Shown here: in pieces, positions 51,972 to 59,665 of the stretch
Position numbering within the stretch: position 1 is the stretch's first letter
Layout: every line of letters begins with the position of its first letter
Source of the DNA: Pseudooctadecabacter jejudonensis
GTDB taxonomy: Bacteria; Pseudomonadota; Alphaproteobacteria; Rhodobacterales; Rhodobacteraceae
Length of the DNA: 64,000 nt
Assembly: GCF_900172275.1 (NCBI RefSeq)
Contig: NZ_FWFT01000002.1
Coordinates: 744,001 to 808,000, forward strand
Reading direction: 5' to 3'
Notes under the pieces: generated by a model
Told to the model about the DNA's origin: nothing
What the model saw: only the letters and a program-made list of their open reading frames with translations
Database searches by the model: none
Program-made: the position numbers and the translations under genes

Positions 51972-53278
51972 TCCGTCGCCTCATCGCCGCCCTGACCTTG
52001 TCCGTGACAGCTGTAACCGCCCAAGCCCAGACCCAGATCAACATCCAAGAGGTCACATCGCCCAGCGGGATCGAGGCGTGGCTGGTTGAAGAAAATTCTA
52101 TCCCCTTTGCGGCGATTGAATTCGTGTTTGATGGGGGCGCTGTTCTGGACGCGCCCGACAAACGAGGCGCTACAAACCTGATGATGGGCCTGATTGAGGA
52201 AGGGGCGGGTGACCTGACAGCGCGGGAATTCCAGGAACGCCGTGAGGCGCTGGCCGCGTCGTTTTCGTTTGATACCTTCGACGATTCGGTCACTGTGTCG
52301 GCTGTGTTCCTGTCCGAAAACCGCGACGAGGCCATCGCCCTGCTGCGCGAAGCGTTGATCAATCCGCGGTTTGATCAGGACGCGGTGGACCGTGTCCGCA
52401 GTCAGGTTCTGGCGGGCATCCGGTCTGATGCGAACAATCCCAACCGGATCGCAAGTGCCGCCCTTGATGCGGCGGCTTTTGGCGATCACCCCTATGCTAC
52501 TCCGATCAACGGGACCGAGGAGACGGTCACCGCCTTGACGCGCGATGATATTCTTGAGGCGCACCGCAACGCGCTGACCACGGGCCGCGTCCATGTGGGC
52601 GCGGCTGGTGATTTATCCGCTGAGGAGTTGGGTGAGATCATCGATGCGTTGATTGGTGATCTGCCAGAAACGGGGCCGGAGTTGCCCGAGGATGTTGCGT
52701 TCGGGTTGGACGGGGGGATCACAGTGGTCCCTTATGCCACGCCGCAATCGGTCGCCTTGTTTGGTCACAGTGGGATAGAACGCGACGACGAAGATTTTTT
52801 TGCGGCCTTTATTCTGAACGAAATTTTGGGCGGCAATGGTGTGGAAAGCCGTCTGTATAGAGAGGTTCGTGAAAAGCGCGGGCTGACCTATGGCGTGTCG
52901 ACGTTTCTGGTGCCCAAAGATTTTACCGAGATCTATTTGGGGTCCGTCGCGTCCTCAAACGATCGGATTGCGGATGCGATTGAGGTGATCCGCGATGAAT
53001 GGGCCGCTTTGGCGTCCGAGGGGATCACGCAAGAAGAACTGGATGCCGCGAAGACCTATTTGACCGGTGCCTATCCCCTGCGGTTCGACGGCAACGCCGA
53101 GATTGCGGGGATCTTGGTGGGGATGCAAAGCGTGGATTTGACGCCCGAATATGTCGCTAACCGCAATGATTTTATTGAGGCTGTGACCTTGGACGACGTC
53201 AATCGTGTGGCGGCTGAGCTGTTGGACCCGGACGGTCTGCACTTTGTCGTGGTGGGGGAGCCCGAGGGCCTGCAATAA
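51968..53278 (+). CDS. M16 family peptidase-like protein, non-catalytic subunit
   Basis: 436 aa with a signal peptide (residues 1-21). The HXXEH motif is absent: at the matching place (around residues 68-75) it reads GATNLMMGLIEEG. It retains the C-domain signature SRLYREVREKRGLTYGVSTFLV. Translationally coupled to the catalytic partner; by analogy with mitochondrial processing peptidase and SPH2681/2682-type pairs it should complete the chamber. Confidence 0.9.
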   Translation: MIRRLIAALTLSVTAVTAQAQTQINIQEVTSPSGIEAWLVEENSIPFAAIEFVFDGGAVLDAPDKRGATNLMMGLIEEGAGDLTAREFQERREALAASFSFDTFDDSVTVSAVFLSENRDEAIALLREALINPRFDQDAVDRVRSQVLAGIRSDANNPNRIASAALDAAAFGDHPYATPINGTEETVTALTRDDILEAHRNALTTGRVHVGAAGDLSAEELGEIIDALIGDLPETGPELPEDVAFGLDGGITVVPYATPQSVALFGHSGIERDDEDFFAAFILNEILGGNGVESRLYREVREKRGLTYGVSTFLVPKDFTEIYLGSVASSNDRIADAIEVIRDEWAALASEGITQEELDAAKTYLTGAYPLRFDGNAEIAGILVGMQSVDLTPEYVANRNDFIEAVTLDDVNRVAAELLDPDGLHFVVVGEPEGLQ

Positions 53279-53337
53279 CCCGTTAACCACGAATAGGGCC
53301 TGTCAGAATCAAAGCGAGTTATGCTAGCTTTTGTGGC

Positions 53338-55176
53338 ATGGCTGCCTTTGACCACAACATAAGCGCGACACAACCTGTGATCCGCCAACTGGACGATGCT
53401 GCGATCAACCGGATTGCCGCGGGTGAGGTTGTCGAACGCCCTGCGTCTGCGGTCAAAGAACTGGTTGAAAACGCGTTGGACGCCAAGGCCAGCCGGATTG
53501 AGGTCGCAATTGCCGATGGCGGTAAGACGCTGATCCGCGTGACGGACAACGGCGTGGGCATGACGGCGGATGATTTGCCGCTGGCCCTGTCGCGCCATGC
53601 CACGTCCAAAATCGACGGGACCGACCTACTGAACATCCACAGTTTCGGCTTTCGGGGGGAGGCGTTGCCGTCCCTTGGCGCTGTTGGCCGACTGACGATT
53701 CGCAGCCGCACGGCCACCGCGGACGGGGCCGAGGTGACAGTTGCCGGTGGTGCCCATGAGGCTGTCCGCCCTGCCGCGCTGACGGCTGGCACGGTGGTTG
53801 AGCTGCGCGATCTGTTCTATGCCACGCCTGCACGGCTGAAATTTCTGCGCACGGACCGGGCCGAGATGCAGGCGATCAGCGATGTGATCAAACGGCTCGC
53901 CATGGCGGAGCCGTTCGTGACCTTTATCCTGACCGATGTGTCAGGCGGCAATTCCCGTGTGACGTTCCGCGCGGATGCGGAAACCGGCGATATGTTTGAC
54001 GCGTTGCATGCCCGTTTGCGCTGTGTGTTGGGCAAGGATTTCGCAGAGAATGCGCTGGCGATTGATGCCGAACGCGAAGGGGTGCATCTGACAGGATATG
54101 CCGCGCTGCCGACCTATTCGCGCGGATCCGCCGTGCAGCAATTCCTGTATGTGAACGGGCGGCCCGTGCGCGACAAGGTCCTGATTGGGGCGTTGCGCGG
54201 GGCCTATATGGACACGCTGAGCCGCGATCGACATCCGGCGGCATGTCTGTTCATAGACCTTGATCCGACACGCGTGGACGTGAACGTGCATCCTGCGAAA
54301 TCCGAGGTCCGGTTTCGCGATCCAGGGTTGGTGCGGGGCCTGATCGTCAGCGGATTGCGTCATGCGCTGGCCGAGGCGGGGCACCGTGCGTCGAGCACGG
54401 TTGCGGCGGCGACGTTGGGGGCCCTGCAGCCGGAACAGCCTGCGCAAGACAGCGCGCGAATTTATCAAATGGACCGCCCCACACCGTCGCGTGGGTCCGC
54501 CTATCAGCCGCCAAGCACCGGCTTTGCCGAGTTCGCGCCGGATTATTCCGGTCGTGTTGAGGCCCAGCCCGTGGTCGAAGATGAGGAGACACAGGATCAT
54601 CCGCTGGGAGCCGCCCGCGCGCAGGTGCATGAAAATTACATCATCGCCCAAACGGCTGATGGCATCGTTATTGTCGATGGCCATGCCGCGCATGAGCGGT
54701 TGGTGTACGAAAAACTAAAGGCCCAAATGGCGGAGACTGGCGTGGCGGCGCAGGCCCTGCTGATCCCCGAAATTATCGAGATGTCAGAGGTCGATGCCGC
54801 CCAGCTGTTGGCGGTGGCAGATGACCTTGCGCGGTTCGGATTGACTATTGAACCGTTCGGTGGCGGGGCCATTGCCGTGCGTGAGACACCTGCTTTGTTG
54901 GGCGAAGTGAACGCTGAGGCCTTGTTGCGGGACGTTCTGGATGAGTTGAGCGATCAGGGGGCCAGCACCTTGGTGCAGGAAAAGCTTGAGGCGATCCTGA
55001 GCCGTGTTGCCTGTCATGGATCAATTCGCACGGGCCGCCAGATGCGGGGTGAGGAGATGAACCAGCTGTTGCGCGACATGGAAAGAACGCCCCGTTCGGG
55101 CCAATGCAACCATGGACGACCCACGTATGTGGAGCTGAAACTCAGCGATATTGAGCGTCTTTTCGGACGCACCTGA
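53338..55176 (+). CDS. mutL: DNA mismatch repair protein MutL
   Basis: 612 aa. The GHKL ATPase N-domain has IAAGEVVERPASAVKELVENALDA, DNGVGM and GFRGEAL; a proline-rich linker precedes the C-terminal domain. The endonuclease motif DQHA(X)2E(X)4E reads DGHAAHERLVYE (residues 447-458), so Gln is replaced by Gly, but the Asp, His and both Glu remain. ACHGSIRTG and CNHGRPTYVEL supply the C-terminal metal-site residues. The organism thus likely uses MutL nicking. It follows the M16 pair by 59 bases. Confidence 0.94.
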   Translation: MAAFDHNISATQPVIRQLDDAAINRIAAGEVVERPASAVKELVENALDAKASRIEVAIADGGKTLIRVTDNGVGMTADDLPLALSRHATSKIDGTDLLNIHSFGFRGEALPSLGAVGRLTIRSRTATADGAEVTVAGGAHEAVRPAALTAGTVVELRDLFYATPARLKFLRTDRAEMQAISDVIKRLAMAEPFVTFILTDVSGGNSRVTFRADAETGDMFDALHARLRCVLGKDFAENALAIDAEREGVHLTGYAALPTYSRGSAVQQFLYVNGRPVRDKVLIGALRGAYMDTLSRDRHPAACLFIDLDPTRVDVNVHPAKSEVRFRDPGLVRGLIVSGLRHALAEAGHRASSTVAAATLGALQPEQPAQDSARIYQMDRPTPSRGSAYQPPSTGFAEFAPDYSGRVEAQPVVEDEETQDHPLGAARAQVHENYIIAQTADGIVIVDGHAAHERLVYEKLKAQMAETGVAAQALLIPEIIEMSEVDAAQLLAVADDLARFGLTIEPFGGGAIAVRETPALLGEVNAEALLRDVLDELSDQGASTLVQEKLEAILSRVACHGSIRTGRQMRGEEMNQLLRDMERTPRSGQCNHGRPTYVELKLSDIERLFGRT

Positions 55177-55251
55177 CCCCTTGTGTGTCAAATCCCTATT
55201 GAGAGACGTCCCGCCGCTGGATAGCCTGCCGCAAATCATTTGGGGGCCCGT

Positions 55252-55638
55252 ATGAGGATTCTTGCAGTATTGGCAGGTGTTTTGACGCTCGGCGCGTGTT
55301 CCGTCGCGGATCTGGAACGTGATGTTGAGGGTCTGCGTCTGAACAACCTGACGGAGGAAACCCGTCGTGCGTGGGACGAGGCGAACCGCGATCTGCCCTT
55401 TGATCGTGGAACGGTTTTCGTCATCGCGAATGAGCACGGCGATATGCATACCTATTCTTTGCGGCCCTGTGGCGGGGGGCATATTTGCGGCGGGGCCGGA
55501 CACCGTGGGCATGTCGAACGGACCGCTGATTATTTTATCGTGACCGGTGCCTACCCGCACCGCACATTTCTACTATCGCCAGGTGGCGACGGTTATTTGA
55601 CTTGGCGAGGAGTACATCGTGATCTTGCGTGGAATTAA
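55252..55638 (+). CDS. Small lipoprotein, unknown function
   Basis: 128 aa with a lipobox LTLGAC (Cys14). The first 50 mature residues are charged and helical; then GTVFVIANEHGDMHTYSLRPCGGGHICGGAGHRGH has three Cys/His-rich turns that could bind metal. The GGGGG run before the ATG at 55252 may be the ribosome site. It overlaps the next gene by 20 bases. No recognised domain. Confidence 0.68.
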   Translation: MRILAVLAGVLTLGACSVADLERDVEGLRLNNLTEETRRAWDEANRDLPFDRGTVFVIANEHGDMHTYSLRPCGGGHICGGAGHRGHVERTADYFIVTGAYPHRTFLLSPGGDGYLTWRGVHRDLAWN

Positions 55639-56011
55639 ACTGACAGGGTTGGCAGTTGTGGTTGGCGGCCTTTCGGCCTGTATGACACCGCTGCCCGGCG
55701 GGGAAACCGGCCCGTTCGCCCCTGGCAACACATTGACGTTTTTCTATCAGGGGGTCCTGACGGATCCGCCTGAACAGGCGCAGATCGTTGAATGCGGCAA
55801 TGAATTCGTCTCTCGGTCCTGCGTGCGTCAATCCAACGGCGTGACCTTGCCCCTTGAGGGGACAGAAACCGGCGCTGTGATGTATGGCAACGAGACGCTT
55901 CAGATCGTGTTGCAACCGGATGCGGGTGGTGTGCCGTCCGGTGTGGGTCAGTTGAACAACCTTGAAGAGGGCACGTCCAACGGAATGCGCTGGGTGTCTT
56001 TGCCGTCGTAA
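55619..56011 (+). CDS. Small lipoprotein, unknown function (2)
   Basis: 130 aa. The signal peptide ends in a lipobox GGLSAC (Cys21). The mature part is beta-rich with two further Cys (IVECGNEFVSRSCVRQ). The start is a GTG with GAGGAG 8 bases upstream, and it lies in a 20-base overlap with the previous lipoprotein, so the two are translationally coupled. A strong terminator follows. No family recognised. Confidence 0.68.
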   Translation: MILRGIKLTGLAVVVGGLSACMTPLPGGETGPFAPGNTLTFFYQGVLTDPPEQAQIVECGNEFVSRSCVRQSNGVTLPLEGTETGAVMYGNETLQIVLQPDAGGVPSGVGQLNNLEEGTSNGMRWVSLPS

Positions 56012-56033
56012 AACCGTTCGGCTGAAACGAATA

Positions 56034-56066
56034 AGGGCGTCCCTGATCTTTCGGGGACGCCCTTTG
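56034..56066. terminator. Bidirectional terminator between lipoprotein and chrR genes
   Basis: AGGGCGTCCC (56034-56043) and GGGACGCCCT (56054-56063) form a 10-bp stem around a 10-base loop. T-rich bases follow on both strands. It lies between the convergent mutL-side operon and chrR. Confidence 0.88.
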
Positions 56067-56089
56067 TCGTTCTGGTGCTTTGCTTTGCG

Positions 56090-56746
56090 TCAAATGCGCA
56101 AAAACGGCTGTGCGATCTTCGGGATCCAGCTGTTGAACCGCAACGGCGCGTCCGTGGCCGCAAGGCAGATGCAATCCATCCCCTCTTCGGCGACGGGCTG
56201 GTGATCCAGTTCATCCGTGGCGACCTCAATATCGCCAGTGGCGAAACGGTCGCTTTCATCGCGAAAGGCGCCTTGCAGCACAAGGGTCAGTTCGGTCCCG
56301 CGGTGGCCGTGATCGGGCACCGCGACGCCAGCAGGAATGTGGAGCAAACGAACGCTGGCGGACTTGTCGGTTTTGAGGATCGCCTGACGAACCCCGCCGC
56401 CCACGCGACGCCATTTCACGGCATCAAGATCGCCACCGACGTAGTCTTGCAACGGGCTGGGAAACAGGCCGTTGCGTGCGGGGGTTTCTGCCACAGGTTC
56501 GTGCAGGGCCGTATCGTCTTTCGCGATCAACTCAAGCGTGGCTGCGAAACTTTCGTCGGACACGTTTGCGGGTGTCTCAGCGTCCATGACGGCCCCACCT
56601 ACGGTGTCGAATTCCATCATCCGCGCGCGGCATTCGTCGCACATGGAAATGTGGGTCGCCACGACAAGGTTGAACCCTTCGGGCAAGGTGCCGGCTGAAT
56701 AGGCCATCAACAGCGCATCAGTCAGGTGGTGTTTAATCTCGTTCAT
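56090..56746 (-). CDS. chrR: Anti-sigma factor ChrR (zinc, cupin-like)
   Basis: 218 aa. The N-terminal ZAS zinc domain is IKHHLTDALLMAYSAGTL...THISMCDECRARM with His7, His32, Cys36 and Cys39 as ligands. A cupin-like C-domain follows (VAVPDHGHRGTELTLVLQGAF, with HGH...E), like Rhodobacter sphaeroides ChrR, which holds sigma-E until singlet oxygen or related stress triggers release. The ATG at 56746 is taken as start; a GTG at 56758 overlaps the rpoE stop. Coupled downstream of rpoE. Confidence 0.93.
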   Translation of the reverse strand: MNEIKHHLTDALLMAYSAGTLPEGFNLVVATHISMCDECRARMMEFDTVGGAVMDAETPANVSDESFAATLELIAKDDTALHEPVAETPARNGLFPSPLQDYVGGDLDAVKWRRVGGGVRQAILKTDKSASVRLLHIPAGVAVPDHGHRGTELTLVLQGAFRDESDRFATGDIEVATDELDHQPVAEEGMDCICLAATDAPLRFNSWIPKIAQPFLRI

Positions 56747-56754
56747 TGCTCTCT

Positions 56755-57303
56755 TCACTTCAACTGATGGCGCAAGCGTTCCAGCGCCAGCCTTATCCTT
56801 GATTTGATCGTCCCGAGGGGGAGGCCGGTTTGCTCTGCGATCTCACTGTGGGTCAGGTCGCCGTAGTAGGCCTTTACGATCAGATCTCTCTGTTTTTCGG
56901 GCAGGGCAGCCAAAGCCACCCCGAGTTGTTCACTTTCTTGCTGGAGGGCCAGCACATCTTCTTGGTCGGGTTCGGCCTCCGGTCCCCATGGCAGGTCTTC
57001 TGGTTCCGGCCTGCGCTGTTTGCGCAGAATGTCGATCCGCCGGTTTCGGGCGATTGTGAAGACCCACGTGGACACACTCGCCTTTGTGGGATCAAACATA
57101 TGCGCCTTACGCCACAGGGTCGCCATGACCTCTTGCGCGACTTCTTCTGCCAGATCAGGGCTGGCGCCCGACTTCATCAAAAACGCTTTCACCCGTGGGG
57201 CGAAGTGCCCAAAGACCTCAGCAAAAGCCTTTTGGTCTTTGTCATCCCGGATGGCTGTAAGGTGGGACACCCATGCCATACGATCTGGTTTTTGTGTTGC
57301 CAC
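56755..57303 (-). CDS. rpoE: Group IV (ECF) sigma factor RpoE, singlet-oxygen/photo-oxidative stress type
   Basis: 182 aa. Region 2 (FAPRVKAFLMKSGASPDLAEEVAQEVMATLWRKAHMFDP...STWVFTIARNRRIDILRK) and region 4 (ALPEKQRDLIVKAYYGDLTHSEIAEQTGLPLGTIKSRIRLALERLR) closely match R. sphaeroides RpoE. GTG at 57303 is chosen: AAGAGG lies 8 bases upstream and the start then matches the family. An ATG at 57426 has no ribosome site and lies at the predicted transcription start. Operon with chrR. Confidence 0.93.
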   Translation of the reverse strand: MATQKPDRMAWVSHLTAIRDDKDQKAFAEVFGHFAPRVKAFLMKSGASPDLAEEVAQEVMATLWRKAHMFDPTKASVSTWVFTIARNRRIDILRKQRRPEPEDLPWGPEAEPDQEDVLALQQESEQLGVALAALPEKQRDLIVKAYYGDLTHSEIAEQTGLPLGTIKSRIRLALERLRHQLK

Positions 57304-57432
57304 AACGTCCGCCTCTTTTAGGGGCCTGCCCGTCTTTGGGCCGGCCTTCAAAAGTGTCTCTGCCAGCTGTCCATCTTTTGCAGTCCGGGACGCGGGCTTC
57401 GCCAAGGTCGATGTTTTGGTCAACATAAGAGG

Positions 57433-57460
57433 ATTACGTCGCAGATTTGCGGCTGGATCA
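57433..57460 (-). promoter_or_regulatory. Sigma-E-like autoregulatory promoter of rpoE
   Basis: On the minus strand TGATCC (57460-57455) is followed after 17 bases by GTAAT (57437-57433). TGATCC is the -35 core known for R. sphaeroides sigma-E promoters. Transcription would start near 57425, giving a leader of about 120 bases to the GTG at 57303. Confidence 0.6.
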
Positions 57461-57514
57461 CCTGTGGCAGCGAAAAAGTTAACAATTGGGACTGTTAATT
57501 TTATTGCCTTGAAA

Positions 57515-57543
57515 TGAAACCAAAACTCCAGCCTGACCGTAAA
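57515..57543 (+). promoter_or_regulatory. Possible sigma-E-like promoter of the divergent FAD-oxidoreductase operon
   Basis: TGAAAC (57515-57520) and CGTAAA (57538-57543) are 17 bases apart and resemble the rpoE promoter layout but with a degenerate -35. Speculative; it lies 64 bases before the chosen start of the FAD oxidoreductase (40 before the alternative ATG at 57583). Confidence 0.25.
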
Positions 57544-57606
57544 GGATATGAGACAACTTGCAAAGAAAAGTGTAAGTAAAAAATGACACATAGGGGTTCG
57601 GGTGTA

Positions 57607-58905
57607 ATGTCGAGTAAACAAACAGGCGAAACACCGCGGCGGATCGCCGTCATCGGTGCGGGCATTTCTGGTATGGCCGCCGCGCATGAGTTGGCAAAAG
57701 ACCACCGCGTGGTGTTGTTTGAGGCCGAGCAACGGCTGGGCGGGCATGCGCGCACACGCATGGGAGGACGGAACGGTGATCAGCCGGTCGATACCGGATT
57801 TATCGTGTTCAACTATGCCAATTACCCGCATTTGGCGGCTTTGTTCGACGAGTTGGACGTGCCCGTGGTCAAATCCAACATGTCCTTTGGGGCGTCGATG
57901 GATGGGGGGCGGTTTGAATATGCGCTGACCAGCCTGCGCGCCTTGTTTGCGCAGCCCAAGAATGCGGTGAACCCAAAATTTCTGCGCATGATCCGCGACA
58001 TCTTTAATTTCAACAAAAACGGTCTGCGGTTGTCCAAGGAAGAGGGGCTGACCGTTGGCGGCCTGTTTGAAAAGCTGGGCGCGGGGGAGTACTTCCGGGA
58101 CCGTTATCTGCTGCCCCTGAGTGGGGCGATCTGGTCTACCCCGACCGAAAAGATCATGGATTTCCCGGCCCATGCGATGATGACGTTTTTTGAAAACCAC
58201 GCGCTGTTGGGAATCACCGGCCAACATCAGTGGTACACCGTGAAAGGGGGCAGTCAGGAATATGTGTCCCGTCTTGGGGTGTCGATGGCGGAGCGTGGCG
58301 TGGTCATGCGCCTGGGCACCCCGGTTGAAGGCGTGCGCCGGACGTCTGATGGCGTGACCATCAAGGCCCCCGGTTCTGATTGGGAGGCCTTCGACGACGT
58401 CATCTTTGCAACCCATTCCGATGACAGTCTGCAGATGTTGCAGGACCCGACGGGGCAGGAACAATCGGTGCTGGGTGCGATCAAATATCAGCCCAACCGC
58501 ATTGTTCTGCATTCCGATGAAACGATCATGCCCAAGCGTAGATCTGTCTGGGCCTCGTGGATTTACTCCGAGGACAAGGACAAGGCGTCGGACCGGATTG
58601 ACCTGACCTACTGGATGAACAAATTGCAGCCTTGGTTGAAGGCGGATTCATTGTTTGTGACGTTGAACACCACGCGCGACATCAACCCGGATTTGATCTG
58701 GGATGAGGTCGTGCTGCGCCATCCTGTTTATGATCTTGGGGCGCTGTCCGCCCAAGGTGAGGCGGCGGCGATGAATGGTACGGCCAACACGTGGTTCTGC
58801 GGGGCTTGGATGAAAAACGGGTTCCACGAAGATGGGATCGGGTCTGCAATGGATGTGGTGGCTGCGATCCGTGCGCGTGGTGCGATGGCCTTGGCTGCTG
58901 AGTAA
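57607..58905 (+). CDS. FAD/NAD(P)-binding oxidoreductase (amine-oxidase-like), RpoE-linked
   Basis: 432 aa from the ATG at 57607 (an ATG at 57583 is possible). The dinucleotide motif RRIAVIGAGISGMAAAHELA and the following GGHARTR are typical of the flavin amine-oxidase/desaturase fold; VDTGFIVFNYANYPHLAALF and YLLPLSGAIWSTP are conserved in this subgroup. Genes of this type divergent from rpoE-chrR are linked to the sigma-E response and, in R. sphaeroides, to furan/unsaturated fatty-acid metabolism; its exact reaction here is inferred. Confidence 0.8.
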   Translation: MSSKQTGETPRRIAVIGAGISGMAAAHELAKDHRVVLFEAEQRLGGHARTRMGGRNGDQPVDTGFIVFNYANYPHLAALFDELDVPVVKSNMSFGASMDGGRFEYALTSLRALFAQPKNAVNPKFLRMIRDIFNFNKNGLRLSKEEGLTVGGLFEKLGAGEYFRDRYLLPLSGAIWSTPTEKIMDFPAHAMMTFFENHALLGITGQHQWYTVKGGSQEYVSRLGVSMAERGVVMRLGTPVEGVRRTSDGVTIKAPGSDWEAFDDVIFATHSDDSLQMLQDPTGQEQSVLGAIKYQPNRIVLHSDETIMPKRRSVWASWIYSEDKDKASDRIDLTYWMNKLQPWLKADSLFVTLNTTRDINPDLIWDEVVLRHPVYDLGALSAQGEAAAMNGTANTWFCGAWMKNGFHEDGIGSAMDVVAAIRARGAMALAAE

Positions 58906-58909
58906 CGAC

Positions 58910-59665
58910 GTGTCCGCCGTTCAACATATCGCAGGTAAAACCTATCATGGCAGGCGCGGGGCGACGAAGAATGCCTTTCGCTATTCCATCGACTACGTGT
59001 TGTTGGATGCCGAAGGCGCGCCCGACCACCCCGCGCTGTTCGCGCGGAACGGTCGGGGGGCGATGTCGCTGCATGACAGCGACCATGGCGGGGCGCCGGG
59101 TCAGGGCCGCGGTGCGGCCTGGGTGCGGGATATTTTGGCGGAACACGGGCTGAATGTCGCAGGGCGGATCGAGCTTTTGGCGCAACCGCGGGTGTTGGGG
59201 CACGTGTTCAATCCCGTGTCGTTTTGGCTGTGCCATGACGCGGAGGACGTGTTGCGTGTGGTGATCGCCGAGGTCACGAACACCTTTGGCGACAGACATT
59301 CCTATCTGTGCCATCACAATGATCTGCGCGAGATCACGAAGGCGGAGACGATCACCGCGCAAAAGATTTTCCATGTCTCGCCGTTTCAGGACATCGCGGG
59401 CGGCTATACATTTCGGTTCGACATTCAGCCGGACCGTGTCGGCATCTGGATTGATTTCTCAGAGGATCATGCAGGGTTGATTGCGACCCTGACAGGGCCT
59501 CGCAAACCTTTGACCAACGCGGGCATCCTGCGGTCGATGTTGCGCCGCCCGTTTGGATCGCGCCGCGTTTTGGCGCTGATCCACTGGCAAGCGGTGAAAC
59601 TGTGGTGGAAGGGCGTGGCCTATCGTGCGCGACCCGAACCGCCGAGTGATGAGGTGTCGCGATGA
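58910..59665 (+). CDS. DUF1365 protein
   Basis: 251 aa. The DUF1365 core: KTYHGRRGATKNAFRYSIDYVLLD at the start, LAQPRVLGHVFNPVSFWLCHD (about residues 95-115), VTNTFGDRHSYL and FHVSPFQDIAGGYTFRF. Function unknown; it commonly accompanies an FAD oxidoreductase and a cyclopropane-synthase-like methyltransferase in lipid-modification operons. GTG at 58910, 4 bases after the previous stop, is the only sensible start I see. It overlaps the next gene by 4 bases. Confidence 0.83.
   Translation: MSAVQHIAGKTYHGRRGATKNAFRYSIDYVLLDAEGAPDHPALFARNGRGAMSLHDSDHGGAPGQGRGAAWVRDILAEHGLNVAGRIELLAQPRVLGHVFNPVSFWLCHDAEDVLRVVIAEVTNTFGDRHSYLCHHNDLREITKAETITAQKIFHVSPFQDIAGGYTFRFDIQPDRVGIWIDFSEDHAGLIATLTGPRKPLTNAGILRSMLRRPFGSRRVLALIHWQAVKLWWKGVAYRARPEPPSDEVSR

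Noticed and set aside
57304-58512. Long upstream extension of the rpoE frame
   Set aside because: It covers the divergent FAD-oxidoreductase gene; the internal GTG at 57303 has an AAGAGG site and gives the family length.
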